From positions 7,502-26,195 of the forward strand of contig NW_019091660.1 of NCBI RefSeq assembly GCF_001949145.1: a stretch of 18,694 bases of DNA. Direction: 5' to 3'. Both the position numbers and the translations under genes were made by a program. Of this stretch, positions 9,799-18,466 are shown piece by piece. Position 1 is the stretch's first letter; the number at the start of each line of letters is the position of its first letter. Origin of the DNA: Acanthaster planci. Taxonomy: Eukaryota > Echinodermata > Asteroidea > Valvatida > Acanthasteridae. The notes beneath the pieces are model-generated. The model saw only the letters and a list, made by a program, of their open reading frames with translations. It did not search any database and had not been told where the DNA came from.

Positions 9799-11190
9799 AT
9801 TCATGAAAACGTAAACATCGCAGTTCTCGCGTAGTACGCAAAAGCTGTTCGCGATTACTGTCGCCGTACTAAAAATACGGATAAAGTCGCAATCACGACG
9901 CTGTGTTTCTTGCTTGTTTCAAGAAGTATAAAATGAAAGAAAAAGAAAAGCACGCATACGTTTCTAGTACAAAGTAACGATACCCCTCTGTTATATGAAT
10001 CCTATACGCACAGCATGCAGGAACGTTATGTTAGTCGCTGCACGGCGGCAAATTGTGATGTCGATTTGTATAGTTAGATTCATAACAGCTTTATTTAAAA
10101 AAAACTTCGACTAAGTCCGAATTCCTTGGCCATGCAAAAAATACGCATTTTCTCACTGCTTTATTTCCAGTATTTCATCGCTATTGTTTATATTTCATTC
10201 CACAAGCGAGATCTGAAATATGCTCAGTGCAATAAAATTTGTGTCACTAAAAATCTTGCTTGTATTAGACAACAATAAGCACACTTATATTTACATCATT
10301 CCTTTTTAAACATAAGAGAGGCCATGCTCTTGTTTTATGAAAATTGTATGCCGCTTTTATTGCATGTACATGTACTTCTATTCTAGTTTGAACACTGTTG
10401 ATTCACCCCTGTATAATTTGAGTCTTCGAAAATACAAGAATCACAACAGGGAGGCGCAGCCTAACAGTTCCTATTTAATCCATAAGAAAGCTTTTCCACT
10501 GTGTCGCTGTTTCATTTATTAATCAGGAGACTCGCTGTCACGGACTCTAAAAAGCACACAGCAAACTTGACAGAAAATACTGCTGAGACAATCTGTCTTT
10601 GAGCCCGTTTCTTGAATACTTTGCTGCAAGAAAAAAAGGGAACTCAAAGTTCAGATTGGGCTGTTATATGGACTTACACAGAAGACAATCAATTTCCTTG
10701 AAATGAATAACACGAATTTTCAAGCACAAGTACTAAAGTACAGGAATGGCCACATTTTGTTAAAACATTCCAGCATTTGCATTCCTAGTAAAGGTTGATG
10801 TGACTCGCATGCAATGGAGGCAACGGGTATATTGAATGTGCATGGGTAAGCATGAAAAGATCAACTGCCACTATTGTCCCAATGATTAAATTTGAGAGAA
10901 GAATTATTTGCAATTAGTACTCACAATACTAAGTCCGTGAAAACAGTACCAGTATGGTTATTATTTAACAAATGAAACAACTACTCTTGTACAAGTTAAT
11001 CATTTCTGTAAGTTAATCCTTGTGACCATATTCTCGTATTGCTACATTTATCACATAATTGTTGAGTTTGTTGCTGGTACTTAAAAATGGTACATATTTT
11101 CACATTGTGGCAATTACATCTATGCTGTGGTATATGAATTGATAGTAATCTCAAATTCCAAAAGAGCACTAATGCTCATAGTAAAATTAC
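9799..11190. other. Non-coding interior between left repeat and transposase 3' end
   Basis: No gene supported. Open frames here (for example 10337-10522) are short and AT-driven and have no splice sites or motifs. It probably contains the 3' flank of the minus-strand transposase. No well-placed AATAAA on the minus strand was seen within 200 bases of the last coding traces. Confidence 0.4.
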
Positions 11191-11362
11191 CATTTTGAGG
11201 TATGGCTTTTGCCAATGTTTTCATTTGTTTGAACACACCTTGCCAGATTATGTGGTGCCCTTCCTGCCTCTTTTTGGGGACAAGTTGACCCTAGTCTTGT
11301 ACTGCAGCTTTACATTTCCGACCGGTATGAAGACATCGTCTCCCCCCAAGATGTGTGCTTCT

Positions 11363-12247
11363 TCATGCAACAGCAGTAGGCTGTACCCCAATAGGGACCC
11401 CTTTTCTACGAAGGTTGCCCCTCTGTCGATGACTTAATGACTGGGCTACTCCGCAGTATTTGCCGAATGATATTAATGCTGAAACTGTTGATGAGTGAGT
11501 TCTTGAGTTCTTAAACTGTCTGATGAAGGTGCGTACAGCTGGTGCAAGTTCTTCTGGGTTCTCCCTCATTTGGTCTGTGAGCTTTGATGCAAAGGAATGC
11601 AATCCTGCCTCCAAGTCATCTAGTCTAAACTCCTGTGCAGAACTCCCAAGGTCTTTGTGCTGCCTTGTTTCTTCAGTTTCATCCTCTTTGGAAGGAATGT
11701 TCATGTTTACTGAGTCAGGCACTTGTTCCACTTCTTGCATTTCTGCTGTTCTTGACATGGATCTTTCAATGTGATCCATACGAAGGGGTGCAAACCAACC
11801 CTCAGGCACATGATCTTGTCCAGTAGCTAAGAAGGGTAACCTATGGCGCATGATCTCATCATTGATGGGGAAAAAATTGAAAGACTGCACCTGACGGAAC
11901 TTAACAACTGCATACTGATGCTTATAAGGTGCACCGTTGAGGCCTGCATTGCATGTGCACATTGCCATTGACATGTCAACTTGATACTTCTTATCCGGAT
12001 CTGACTCACTTTGAACCTCAAAGAGGGGGAACTCCAACTCATTCACCATCTCCGCAGTGATCTTACCCTTCCCGGGAAGATATCTCTTGGATATGGTTGC
12101 ATCAATTCGTCTTTTGGCTAGATCAGATAACCGTCTTTCGTAGTAAGTGACCATTCTTGTCAACAAGAAATTCAAAAGCTGAACAGGATTGTACGCCCTT
12201 ACACGCTGAAAGATCTGATCCTTTATGATTCGCATCGAGGCCTCCAC
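11363..12247 (-). pseudogene. Transposase C-terminal segment: DDE end and SWIM finger
   Basis: This is the longest uninterrupted piece of the transposase, 294 codons. Residues 1-60 carry the end of the DDE domain, with the conserved glutamate at residue 2 in VEASMR and a helical stretch after it. Residues 97-110 are the SWIM signature CxC...xH (CTCNAGLNGAPYKH), in which the cysteine that normally precedes KH is replaced by tyrosine at 108. Residues 165-294 are acidic and then basic linker and tail. The first codon is not a true start: the same frame runs upstream through LRGNN to the TGA at 12304-12302 and on to another TGA at 12502-12500. The terminal TGA interrupts a tail that continues with LGGRRCLHTGR. 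Confidence 0.8.
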
Positions 12248-12556
12248 ATAGTTAGTTATGTTATTCCCACGAAGAGGTAGGTCACGTCTGAAGCAGATTG
12301 CTCACAGCTGTCTTCGATCATACAGGTGTTTAGCATACTTCAGGAAGCAGCTGTATTTCTTGACAATGGCATCTCTGTTCATTTTGTCATACATCTCTTC
12401 AAGATGTTCAGTTGTGTCAGCATACACCATGCCTTTAACTAATTCCAACAAATGGGGTCGGTCTTCTTTACGGATGCTGTTTTTGCCTTCCCACAGAAAT
12501 CACCAAGTGGCCTGAAGTACATGGAAGACACACAAGAGGGTGATTGAATTTGGAAA

Positions 12557-13018
12557 TACTTCTGTAGACTCTGGCGTTCGCTGTCACTGTCATCAGTGAG
12601 GAAAACAACTGGGCCTTGTTCTCCTCTTCCATAGAAACCATCCTCTGGAATCATCCGCTGGTACAACTTGAGTGCTGCAACAACAGTCTCTTTAGACTCA
12701 GATGTGGTTATCAAACATCCAAGTGGCAATCCTCCAGCCACACTGTGTGTCAGAATCATAAACATTCTACAATCATATCTATCTATCCCACCTGATGCAT
12801 CCACAAATACAAGCTCCCCGCTACACTGATGTTTGGAGTGGATCCTTCGCACAAGGGGTGTGCACACTGCAATCACCAAATTGCCATTCACCTGATCCAT
12901 TTTGCAGCACTCTAGACCCCGTTCCTGATTGTAAGACTTGATGGAAACTTCAAGGTCATGTGTCATTTTCTCACCGGAAGCTGCCCCATAAGCCTTGTCA
13001 AAGATTTTCCTGTACAAT
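12557..13018 (-). pseudogene. Transposase MULE catalytic segment, 5' part of main exon
   Basis: It starts at the acceptor TTTCAACATTTAG, where codon AG|A is split with the upstream exon. LYRKIFDKAYG then leads into the MULE domain: strand one with the first catalytic Asp (LVFVDASGG), the long hydrophobic stretch with GGLPLGCLITTSES, and the second Asp in VVFLTDDSDSER. The open frame runs on to 12439, but the last 40 codons are out of frame: the family-like reading (LLCVFHVLQATW) resumes in another frame from about 12557 onwards. A single-base loss in that region is the simplest explanation. Confidence 0.75.
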
Positions 13019-13838
13019 CTAAATGTTGAAAGAAATAAGAGAAATAAACGTATGAAGTATAGTGTTGTTTGTCCGAATTACAAGAAATTTCGTAACGTTA
13101 TTTGTACCTTTATTGTGGGTGTAGCAAATACAGCCTGTCCCACCAAAAACCTTTCAGTTGAAAATTTGACATGTTTGCAGAAAAGCTGGGGTAATATTAA
13201 AAATGTGCCTAATGTTATTGTCGTTGAGTAGAATAATTGGTCTTCCAAAAGCTTCTTGGTTGATTTGATTACAGGATGTTTTCAATGTTCATTAAACACA
13301 CAGCCATCACAACAGTGTCTGACATGAAAACCAATTTGGGTCAATGATATATATCTCATGATCTTTCAGGAAATGAAAAGTGCACTTGCTTTAAATGCAT
13401 TGGTTTCATTGAAATAAAGTTTTATGATTTTTTTTGGCTAGGTATAGACCCATGATTATTACTTTGTTTTGGACTGTTAGATTCCACCAGCCAAACTTGA
13501 ACATCATCAAAAGAGACAGGTTTAATTATAAAGTTTTAGGTGCAATGATTGTTGTTCAGGGCTATGCGGTGTGAAGCTTGTTTTATTTTGGGATAAGTAA
13601 GTGTAAGACATCTCAACACCCTCAGGTGCATTGATATACCTTAAGCTGCACTCAAAAAGGGAGCATCATAATCTTTATCACACAAGACCTCAGAAATGTG
13701 TTGAACATGTTTTAGTCCACTTTGGTTCATGACCACTAAAGGTGATGACATTTGTAGTCAGCCAGTCAAAGTTTATGCCTAAAAGTGTAAGTTTTCTGGC
13801 CTTGGATACAAAATACCACATTTGATGTTGACAAGTAC
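13019..13838 (-). other. Intron of the transposase gene
   Basis: 820 bases between donor CACAG|GTACTT (13839/13838) and acceptor CATTTAG|A (13019/13018). The flanking exons join in frame at a split arginine codon. The acceptor is preceded by a good pyrimidine tract (TTATTTCTTTCAACATTTAG). It is AT-rich with no feature of its own. Confidence 0.65.
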
Positions 13839-14114
13839 CTGTGGCAAAAATGCTGGTCAGGGCACTTTGCTCTGTTAGCGGATACATAGAGGTAGTCAGT
13901 TCCATGTTCCAACTGCAAGTCCAGCTTGTGGGTGTTCAGGGTGGATGAAGGTGAATGTCCCTTGGAGTACAGCTTAGTGAACTTGGCAATCACAGAGTCC
14001 TCAGAAACATCACGGAATTTGAAGGCATCAGCACAGACTAGCCGTTGGTTGTGGGTGTGCTGGATATTTATTATAGTAGCAAACCTTGGCAGATGAGGAT
14101 CTTTGACTTTAGCC

Positions 14115-14396
14115 CTGAGAAATAAGATATAAAATGCATATCAAGTTTCGACAAAGTTTGCGATATGCAAAATGGGATATTTCTTCAACCATTATGTTAT
14201 AGCACAATAGTTGCTTTTTAAATCACTGGATTGATTTTTTTTAATATTCGGACTAAAAAATCATCTTTTTGTAGAGCTTCAGTTTAGAAAAATCATGAAA
14301 ACTGTGTTCACAAACTTCACTTGATATGAGGTTTAATTAATAAGTTCACGTAGAGTCAACTTGTGAAACTAATTATTGTTTTGTTTTCTCACTTAC
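14115..14396 (-). other. Intron of the transposase gene (upstream)
   Basis: 282 bases between GCTT|GTAAGT (14397/14396) and TTATTTCTCAG|GGCT (14115/14114). Phase is consistent: two bases left over upstream, one base taken downstream. The donor is close to consensus. The exon upstream of it (about 14397-14600) encodes a cysteine-containing basic stretch (STMTCYKQKRDDQNRC), with an apparent frame change near 14445. Its own acceptor is not clear. Confidence 0.5.
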
Positions 14397-14604
14397 AAGC
14401 ATCTGTTCTGGTCATCTCGTTTTTGTTTGTAACATGTCATGGTGGAAACATAGGGCCTTCGAGTTGGAGCTGGTATGAATTTATTCGGTCAATAGCCATG
14501 GGAGCATAACATGAAAGCTCTGTCCTGGTACAGACTTCAGGACATCTGTCGTCTTGTCTGTGGCTAACATGAAACTTAATGCCTGGCTTACAGATTGTAT
14601 ACAT

Positions 14605-14729
14605 TGTAGTATTCTTGGAAGGCATTAAAGGTCAAGGGTCACGCACTCCTCGTGATTGCAGTACAGCCACCCAAAACAGCGTGTATGTCTCACTCTCTCA
14701 TTCTAAGCTAAACGCCTTAGGATATCACA
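14605..14729 (+). repeat. 5' LTR (putative, 125 bp)
   Basis: It starts TGTAGTATTC and ends GATATCACA, giving TG...CA ends and imperfect terminal inverted repeats (TGTAGTAT against ATATCACA). It is followed two bases later by the primer-binding site, which fixes the 3' edge well. The 5' edge is inferred from the TG terminus and less certain. The short length is in line with Mag-type elements. No second copy exists in the window, so the edges could not be checked against a 3' LTR. Confidence 0.5.
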
Positions 14730-14731
14730 AT

Positions 14732-14741
14732 TGGCGACGAG
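14732..14741 (+). other. Primer-binding site, tRNA-Ser type
   Basis: TGGCGACGAG, two bases after the LTR end, is complementary to a CTCGTCGCCA 3' terminus. This is the end of animal tRNA-Ser(GCU) once CCA is added. Minus-strand DNA synthesis would have started here. Confidence 0.6.
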
Positions 14742-14952
14742 TCCGGGATTTTTCCGTGTTGTGGAGGAACCCTACAACATTAGCAAAGTGAATTTTACCG
14801 CCGATTGTAACCGTGAACAGTACATTTCCACGTCAGAAAGACTGAGTCAGTGAGTAACGTCAAAACGTTTCGTCTCCGTACATGTGTCTACGTAACACGC
14901 ATTAACCAGTAGTAATATACCTCGCCGCCGTACAATAACTGTGATAGTCGAC

Positions 14953-15085
14953 ATGTCCGCAACTAATTTACCGTCATTCCCAGCCTTCCAGCCTCATCAT
15001 GAACCATCTACTACCGGCGTACGGTGGAGGAAATACATAGTCAGGCTGGAGAATTTGTTTGTTGCATTCAAAGTCATGACGACCA
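14953..15085 (+). pseudogene. Gag N-terminus, split from the main frame
   Basis: ATG at 14953 starts a frame with MSATNLPSFPAFQPHHEPST and then a tryptophan/arginine-containing stretch (VRWRKYIVRLENLFVAF). This is the usual beginning of Mag-type Gag about 220 bases after the primer site. Near 15076-15085 the recognisable Gag sequence passes into the frame of the next entry (DDQQKRALLLHY), consistent with a single-base indel. This frame itself runs to a TAA at 15127. Confidence 0.6.
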
Positions 15086-16424
15086 ACAAAAGCGGGCATT
15101 GCTTCTACATTACTCTGGCCCTGAAGTAATGGACATCTTCGAGACTCTATTGGACACTGGTTCTACATATGAATCAGGGCAAAGTGCTCTTGCAAAGTAT
15201 TTCAAACCGAGCAAGAACATCGAGGACGAACGCTTTGTTTTTCGTGAGGCAAAACAACAACACAGCGAAACTGTCGCAGATTTTGCAACCCGCCTGCAAC
15301 AACTCGCCAAAACTTGTGAATTCCATGACAAGAACAGTGAGGTGAAATCACAAATCATCCATGGTTGTACCTCATCAAAGCTGAGACGCTATGCACTTCG
15401 TGAAACAGAGCTCAGTCTCTCAAAGTTGCTCACCACAGCCCGAGCGTACGAACTGGCTGACAGCCAATCCAAAGACATGGAACAGCATTCCCAGCACTCG
15501 AGCAGAGACGCAGCCAACCGTATGACTTCAAAGCCTCATATGAAGGAACGTGAACCGAGAAAATCCTCACGGTCGTCCAAGCCCAGACGCTTTGAACCCT
15601 GTCGCAACTGTGGAGGTACGTTTCCTCACACACAACAATGCCCAGCAAAGGGGGTGACATGCCACTCGTGTGGTAAACTCAATCATTTTGCCAAACATTG
15701 TTTGAGTCGTGGCAAATCAGCCAAACCTCAGAGCAGAGCAAAGGAGCATGCAGTTGATCATACTGTCAGTACTACAAGCTCATCTGACAATGAGTATGTG
15801 TTCGGAGTATCGTCATTGCCACACACCAAATATCCGGTTATCACGGTAACAGTCAACGAAACTCCCATGCCAGCCATCATTGATACAGGTGCGTCAGTTA
15901 ATGTCATGTGTCTGGCTGTATACAACAAACTGTCCTCCAAACCGCCACTGTGCAAGGACAATGCAGCCAAAGTCTTTGCCTATGGTAGTTCAACACCCCT
16001 GGAGATTGTTGGCCCATTTGACACTTCTATTGCTTATAAGGGGTCCCAAGTGAACTGCATTTTCTATGTCACCAAAACCATTGGAGACATGTTGATCAGT
16101 TTCCAAACAGTGTCTGCTCTCCGCGTCATCCATGTGGCCTACAACCTTCACCCCGACAACCCTCATAAGCCCATGGACAGTCTTGTGGAACAATTCGCAG
16201 ATCGTTTCACTGGTATCGGTAAGTTAAAGAACATTCAGTGCAAGCTGCACGTGGACGAGACTGTCCGACCGATTGCCCTGCCACACCGTCGTATCCCGTT
16301 CCATGTCCGCAAGAAAGTTCAGAAAGAACTTGACAAGCTACTTCGCCTTGACATCATTGAGCCAGTACGCAATGAGCCAACTCCATGGGTCTCACCCATA
16401 CATGTGGTCGAAAAACCTAATTGA
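15024..16424 (+). CDS. Gag-protease-RT N-terminal part of polyprotein
   Basis: 466-codon open frame; the first about 18 codons are a frame artefact and genuine Gag starts at about residue 19 (DDQQKRALLLHY). Residues 20-150 are helical capsid-like sequence. Two zinc knuckles follow, an irregular one at 193-206 (CRNC..H...C) and a canonical CCHC at 213-226 (CHSCGKLNHFAKHC). The aspartic protease has its active site IIDTGASVNVM at 285-295. The fingers of reverse transcriptase lie at about 395-466 (ALPHRRIPFHVRKKV, LDIIEP, PTPWVSPIHVVEKP). Gag and Pol therefore share one frame with no programmed shift visible. A TGA at 16422-16424 interrupts the RT immediately before PGEIRMCVDMR, which continues in the same frame. 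Confidence 0.85.
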   Translation: MEEIHSQAGEFVCCIQSHDDQQKRALLLHYSGPEVMDIFETLLDTGSTYESGQSALAKYFKPSKNIEDERFVFREAKQQHSETVADFATRLQQLAKTCEFHDKNSEVKSQIIHGCTSSKLRRYALRETELSLSKLLTTARAYELADSQSKDMEQHSQHSSRDAANRMTSKPHMKEREPRKSSRSSKPRRFEPCRNCGGTFPHTQQCPAKGVTCHSCGKLNHFAKHCLSRGKSAKPQSRAKEHAVDHTVSTTSSSDNEYVFGVSSLPHTKYPVITVTVNETPMPAIIDTGASVNVMCLAVYNKLSSKPPLCKDNAAKVFAYGSSTPLEIVGPFDTSIAYKGSQVNCIFYVTKTIGDMLISFQTVSALRVIHVAYNLHPDNPHKPMDSLVEQFADRFTGIGKLKNIQCKLHVDETVRPIALPHRRIPFHVRKKVQKELDKLLRLDIIEPVRNEPTPWVSPIHVVEKPN

Positions 16425-17010
16425 CCAGGTGAGATTCGTATGTGCGTGGACATGCGAAACGTCAATGCTGCTATTAAACGCGAACGCCACATAACACCCA
16501 CCATCGACGATATCCTCGCTCAGGTCAATGGCCCTACCGTGTTCAGCCAAATGGACCTTAACGCAGGCTATCACCAAGTTGAGCTGGCCCCAGAATCGCG
16601 CCATCTGACTGTGTTTTCAACGCACAAAGGCTTATTCCGTTACAAGCGTTTAAATTTCGGTGTAAGCACAGCAGCGGAAGTCTTCCAAAACACGATCTCC
16701 TCAGTACTCTGTGGTCTGGAGGGTACGCTAAACATCAGCGATGACATCCTCGTGTGTGGTCGCACGCAAGCCGAACATGACACACGACTTGCAGCCTGTC
16801 TACAACGTCTTCGCGAATGCAACCTAACACTGAACAGAGATAAATGTAATTTCGTTCAGTCACGTGTTGAATACTTCGGTCATGTATTCAGTTCCAGTGG
16901 CATCTCTCCCGACAAGAAGAAAGTCGAAGCCATCCAACAAGTTCCTGACCCCACCAACGCCAGCGAGGTCAGGAGTTTCCTGGCCTGGTAACGTACTATA
17001 GCCGGTTTTC
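16425..17010 (+). pseudogene. Reverse transcriptase palm segment
   Basis: It continues the frame after the TGA. Motifs, numbered from 16440: VDMRNVNAAI, first catalytic Asp in FSQMDLNAGYHQVEL (residue 39), RYKRLNFGVSTA, the active-site pair in NISDDILVCG (101-102), and YFGHVFSSSGI. ISDD in place of YADD is typical of the Mag lineage rather than damage. The frame ends at TAA 16989-16991 in a short stretch where two compensating single-base changes near 16981 and 17010 put the reading out of phase; the original frame resumes with FLPDLATISAPLREL. Confidence 0.8.
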
Positions 17011-17597
17011 TACCAGACCTTGCCACTATTTCCGCCCCACTGCGCGAGTTGACTAAGAAACACTACACCTGGAACTGGGGACCGGAACACCAGCAAACGC
17101 AGATTCGTGAACGAGTCGTACACTGTTGTACCGTGGCATACTTCGACCCCGGCAAGAAGACTGAATAGCTCGTTGATGCTAGCCCGTTCGGCCTAGCCGG
17201 TATTCTTGCCCAACGCAACGACAGGGATGAACTGCCGATTGTTGCTCTTGACAGTCGATCTCCGACACCCGTTGAACAGCGGTATTCCCAGACGGAACGC
17301 AAAGCTCTCGCTATCACGTGGGCAATACTTCACTTCCACCTCTACGTGTACGGTAGCACCTTCACCGCCATCACAGACCACAAACCGTTAGTCCCACTGT
17401 TCAATAACCAGCACAGCCAAGCACCGACAAGTATCGAGCGCTGGTTAATGAAGTTGCAGGAGTACAACTTCACCGTTGAGTATCAGCAAGGAAAGCTGAA
17501 TCCCGCGGACTATATGTCACGGCACCCCTATGGACATCCAAGAGCCACCAGCCGCGAACAACGCCTCGCAGAGGAACATGTCACTTCGTTTCCGTGA
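17011..17597 (+). pseudogene. RT connection and RNase H segment
   Basis: In the same frame as the upstream parts: LPDLATISAPLREL connection, then RNase H with its acidic residues in VDASPFG (from 17172), SQTERKALAITWA and TDHKPL, and the terminal Asp in NPADYMSRH (about 17497-17523). The enzyme would remove the RNA strand after copying. A TAG at 17166-17168 interrupts it just before VDAS. The frame ends at TGA 17595-17597, but a one-base shift near 17580 lets recognisable sequence (FVSVNAVPKSVTL) go on. Confidence 0.8.
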
Positions 17598-17935
17598 ACG
17601 CCGTGCCCAAGTCGGTCACCCTCGGCAAAAGCCGCACTGCCACTCGCGACGACCCGGTTCTCCCGTCGACCATCGACGTGGTCGCCACCCATAGCTGAGA
17701 CACACTCTTGAGACAACCCCACAACTAAGAGACTCTTGCGACCCTCAAGAGTCAAAGTGCGCAAAGAACTAACGGCAATAACTGACCGCGACCTGCTGCT
17801 GCATGGAAATCGTATCGTAATTCCACAAGCACTCGCACAATCGATTATCGACATTGCTCACGAAGGACACCAAGGCATGACAAAGACATTTCCATTGCCA
17901 AAGGTCCCCTATTGACAATCGTTCACAAAACATAT
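17598..17935 (+). pseudogene. Linker and start of integrase zinc domain, truncated
   Basis: Linker sequence (VNAVPKSVTL, then TRDDPVL) is followed by in-frame stops at 17696-17698 and 17726-17728 and another frame change near 17750. The zinc-domain start then reads LLLHGNRIVIP and AHEGHQGMTKT, giving the two histidines of the HHCC domain. Past about 17890 the reading degrades (a WFPGI-like region is only hinted at). The Cys pair and the DDE core are absent, so the element is cut here. Confidence 0.65.
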
Positions 17936-18338
17936 GGGAGCTCTTCCTAAAAGGTTAATGAGTAAAACACTTGAACAGGAACGACGGGGGTCCTCGATTA
18001 CAGGCAAATACATATTTAGCGTGTGTATGTGTAAGAAAAATTTTTATTGCATCTACAAAGTCACTCACCTTAGGCGACGCTCTCTCAAGATTCTGACCCA
18101 ATTTTAAAAATTGACAACTGTTAATTGGGAGAAAATGTTACTTTGAAGTTTGAATGTGCAGAGGCAGCGCTGCACACACGATGCATATTGCGAGTGCACA
18201 TGGATATTGCGTGTGCACACATTATTAAAGCTGATTTTTTTCTCTTTTCATGTGATACCCAACGATTCAATTCAACACCCAATGCTGTTTAAATGCCGAA
18301 TCTGTAAACTACAGCATGGTCACAATCATATGACTTAC
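17936..18338. other. Non-coding stretch, presumed remainder of transposase intron 1
   Basis: It lies between the truncated end of the retrotransposon and the candidate first exon of the transposase. AT-rich, no gene. It includes a short imperfect tandem repeat at 18171-18220 built on TGCACA and ATATTGCG. Confidence 0.4.
18171..18220. repeat. Imperfect tandem repeat, about 23-bp unit
   Basis: TGCACACACGATGCATATTGCGAG is followed by TGCACATGGATATTGCGTG and then TGCACACATT, about two and a half units with small indels. No coding or RNA role is evident. Confidence 0.4.
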
Positions 18339-18416
18339 CGATAGTGTATGATAGTTTTGAAAATCAGTCTGCACGGATGCGAACTGAGCCGCATGCATAC
18401 AAGTCAACGCCTCCAT
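18339..18416 (-). CDS. Candidate first exon of the MULE transposase gene
   Basis: ATG at 18416 followed by 26 codons (MEALTCMHAAQFASVQTDFQ, then NYHTLS) up to a near-perfect donor TCG|GTAAGT. CRE-like and CCAAT sites lie 56-82 bases upstream inside the right inverted repeat, the natural position of a transposase promoter. It ends in phase 0. The next exon would be near 14600, across an intron that now contains the retrotransposon. The acceptor of that exon is not clear, so the connection is inferred. The exon alone shows no domain. Confidence 0.4.
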
Positions 18417-18466
18417 GTTAGTTGTAAGAAAAATGTGGCAATGACTTATGTGAAAAAGGTTGTACT

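Larger units (their letters stand above)
11195..14620 (-). pseudogene. MULE transposase with SWIM zinc finger, broken
   Basis: Spliced minus-strand gene. Exon 13018 to about 11195 holds the MULE DDE core: Asp in FVDASGG (12801-12799), Asp in LTDDSDSER (12594-12592) and Glu in ITNYVEASMR (12244-12242). A SWIM finger at about 11958-11917 and a low-complexity tail ending GVQPTAV follow. Exon 14114-13839 (276 bases, acceptor TTTCTCAG, donor GTACTT) encodes the preceding region (INIQHTHNQRLVCADAFKFR). It joins in phase to 13018 across an 820-base intron. An upstream exon ends at 14397 (donor GTAAGT, 282-base intron), with its reading frame disturbed near 14445. Damage: a frameshift near 12557, in-frame TGA at 12502-12500, 12304-12302 and 11365-11363, and TAG at 11293-11291, after which homologous-looking sequence continues. 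The second SWIM cysteine position is Tyr (CTC..PYKH, 11926-11924). In life it would have cut and joined transposon ends in the nucleus. Confidence 0.8.
14605..17935 (+). mobile_element. Ty3-type LTR retrotransposon, Mag lineage, 3'-truncated
   Basis: Order: short LTR (14605-14729), primer-binding site, gag, protease, reverse transcriptase, RNase H, and the start of the integrase zinc domain, then loss of similarity by about 17935. Ty3 order (RT before integrase), the RT active site written ISDDI rather than YADD, and a tRNA-Ser-type primer site all fit the Mag clade, which is common in marine invertebrates. No integrase core or chromodomain and no second LTR were found. The copy carries frameshifts and stops and cannot encode its own mobilisation. 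It lies antisense to the MULE transposase gene that surrounds it. Confidence 0.8.

Noticed and set aside
10337-10522. 61-codon frame and other short frames in 9800-11190
   Set aside because: AT-driven, no motif, no splice or promoter signal, no conservation visible within the window.
16724-16750. RT active site lacking Tyr (ISDD) considered as an inactivating change
   Set aside because: ISDD is the normal form in Mag-lineage elements, so it is a lineage mark, not damage.
17528-17854. 108-codon minus-strand frame opposite the integrase start
   Set aside because: Antisense shadow of the retrotransposon pol region.
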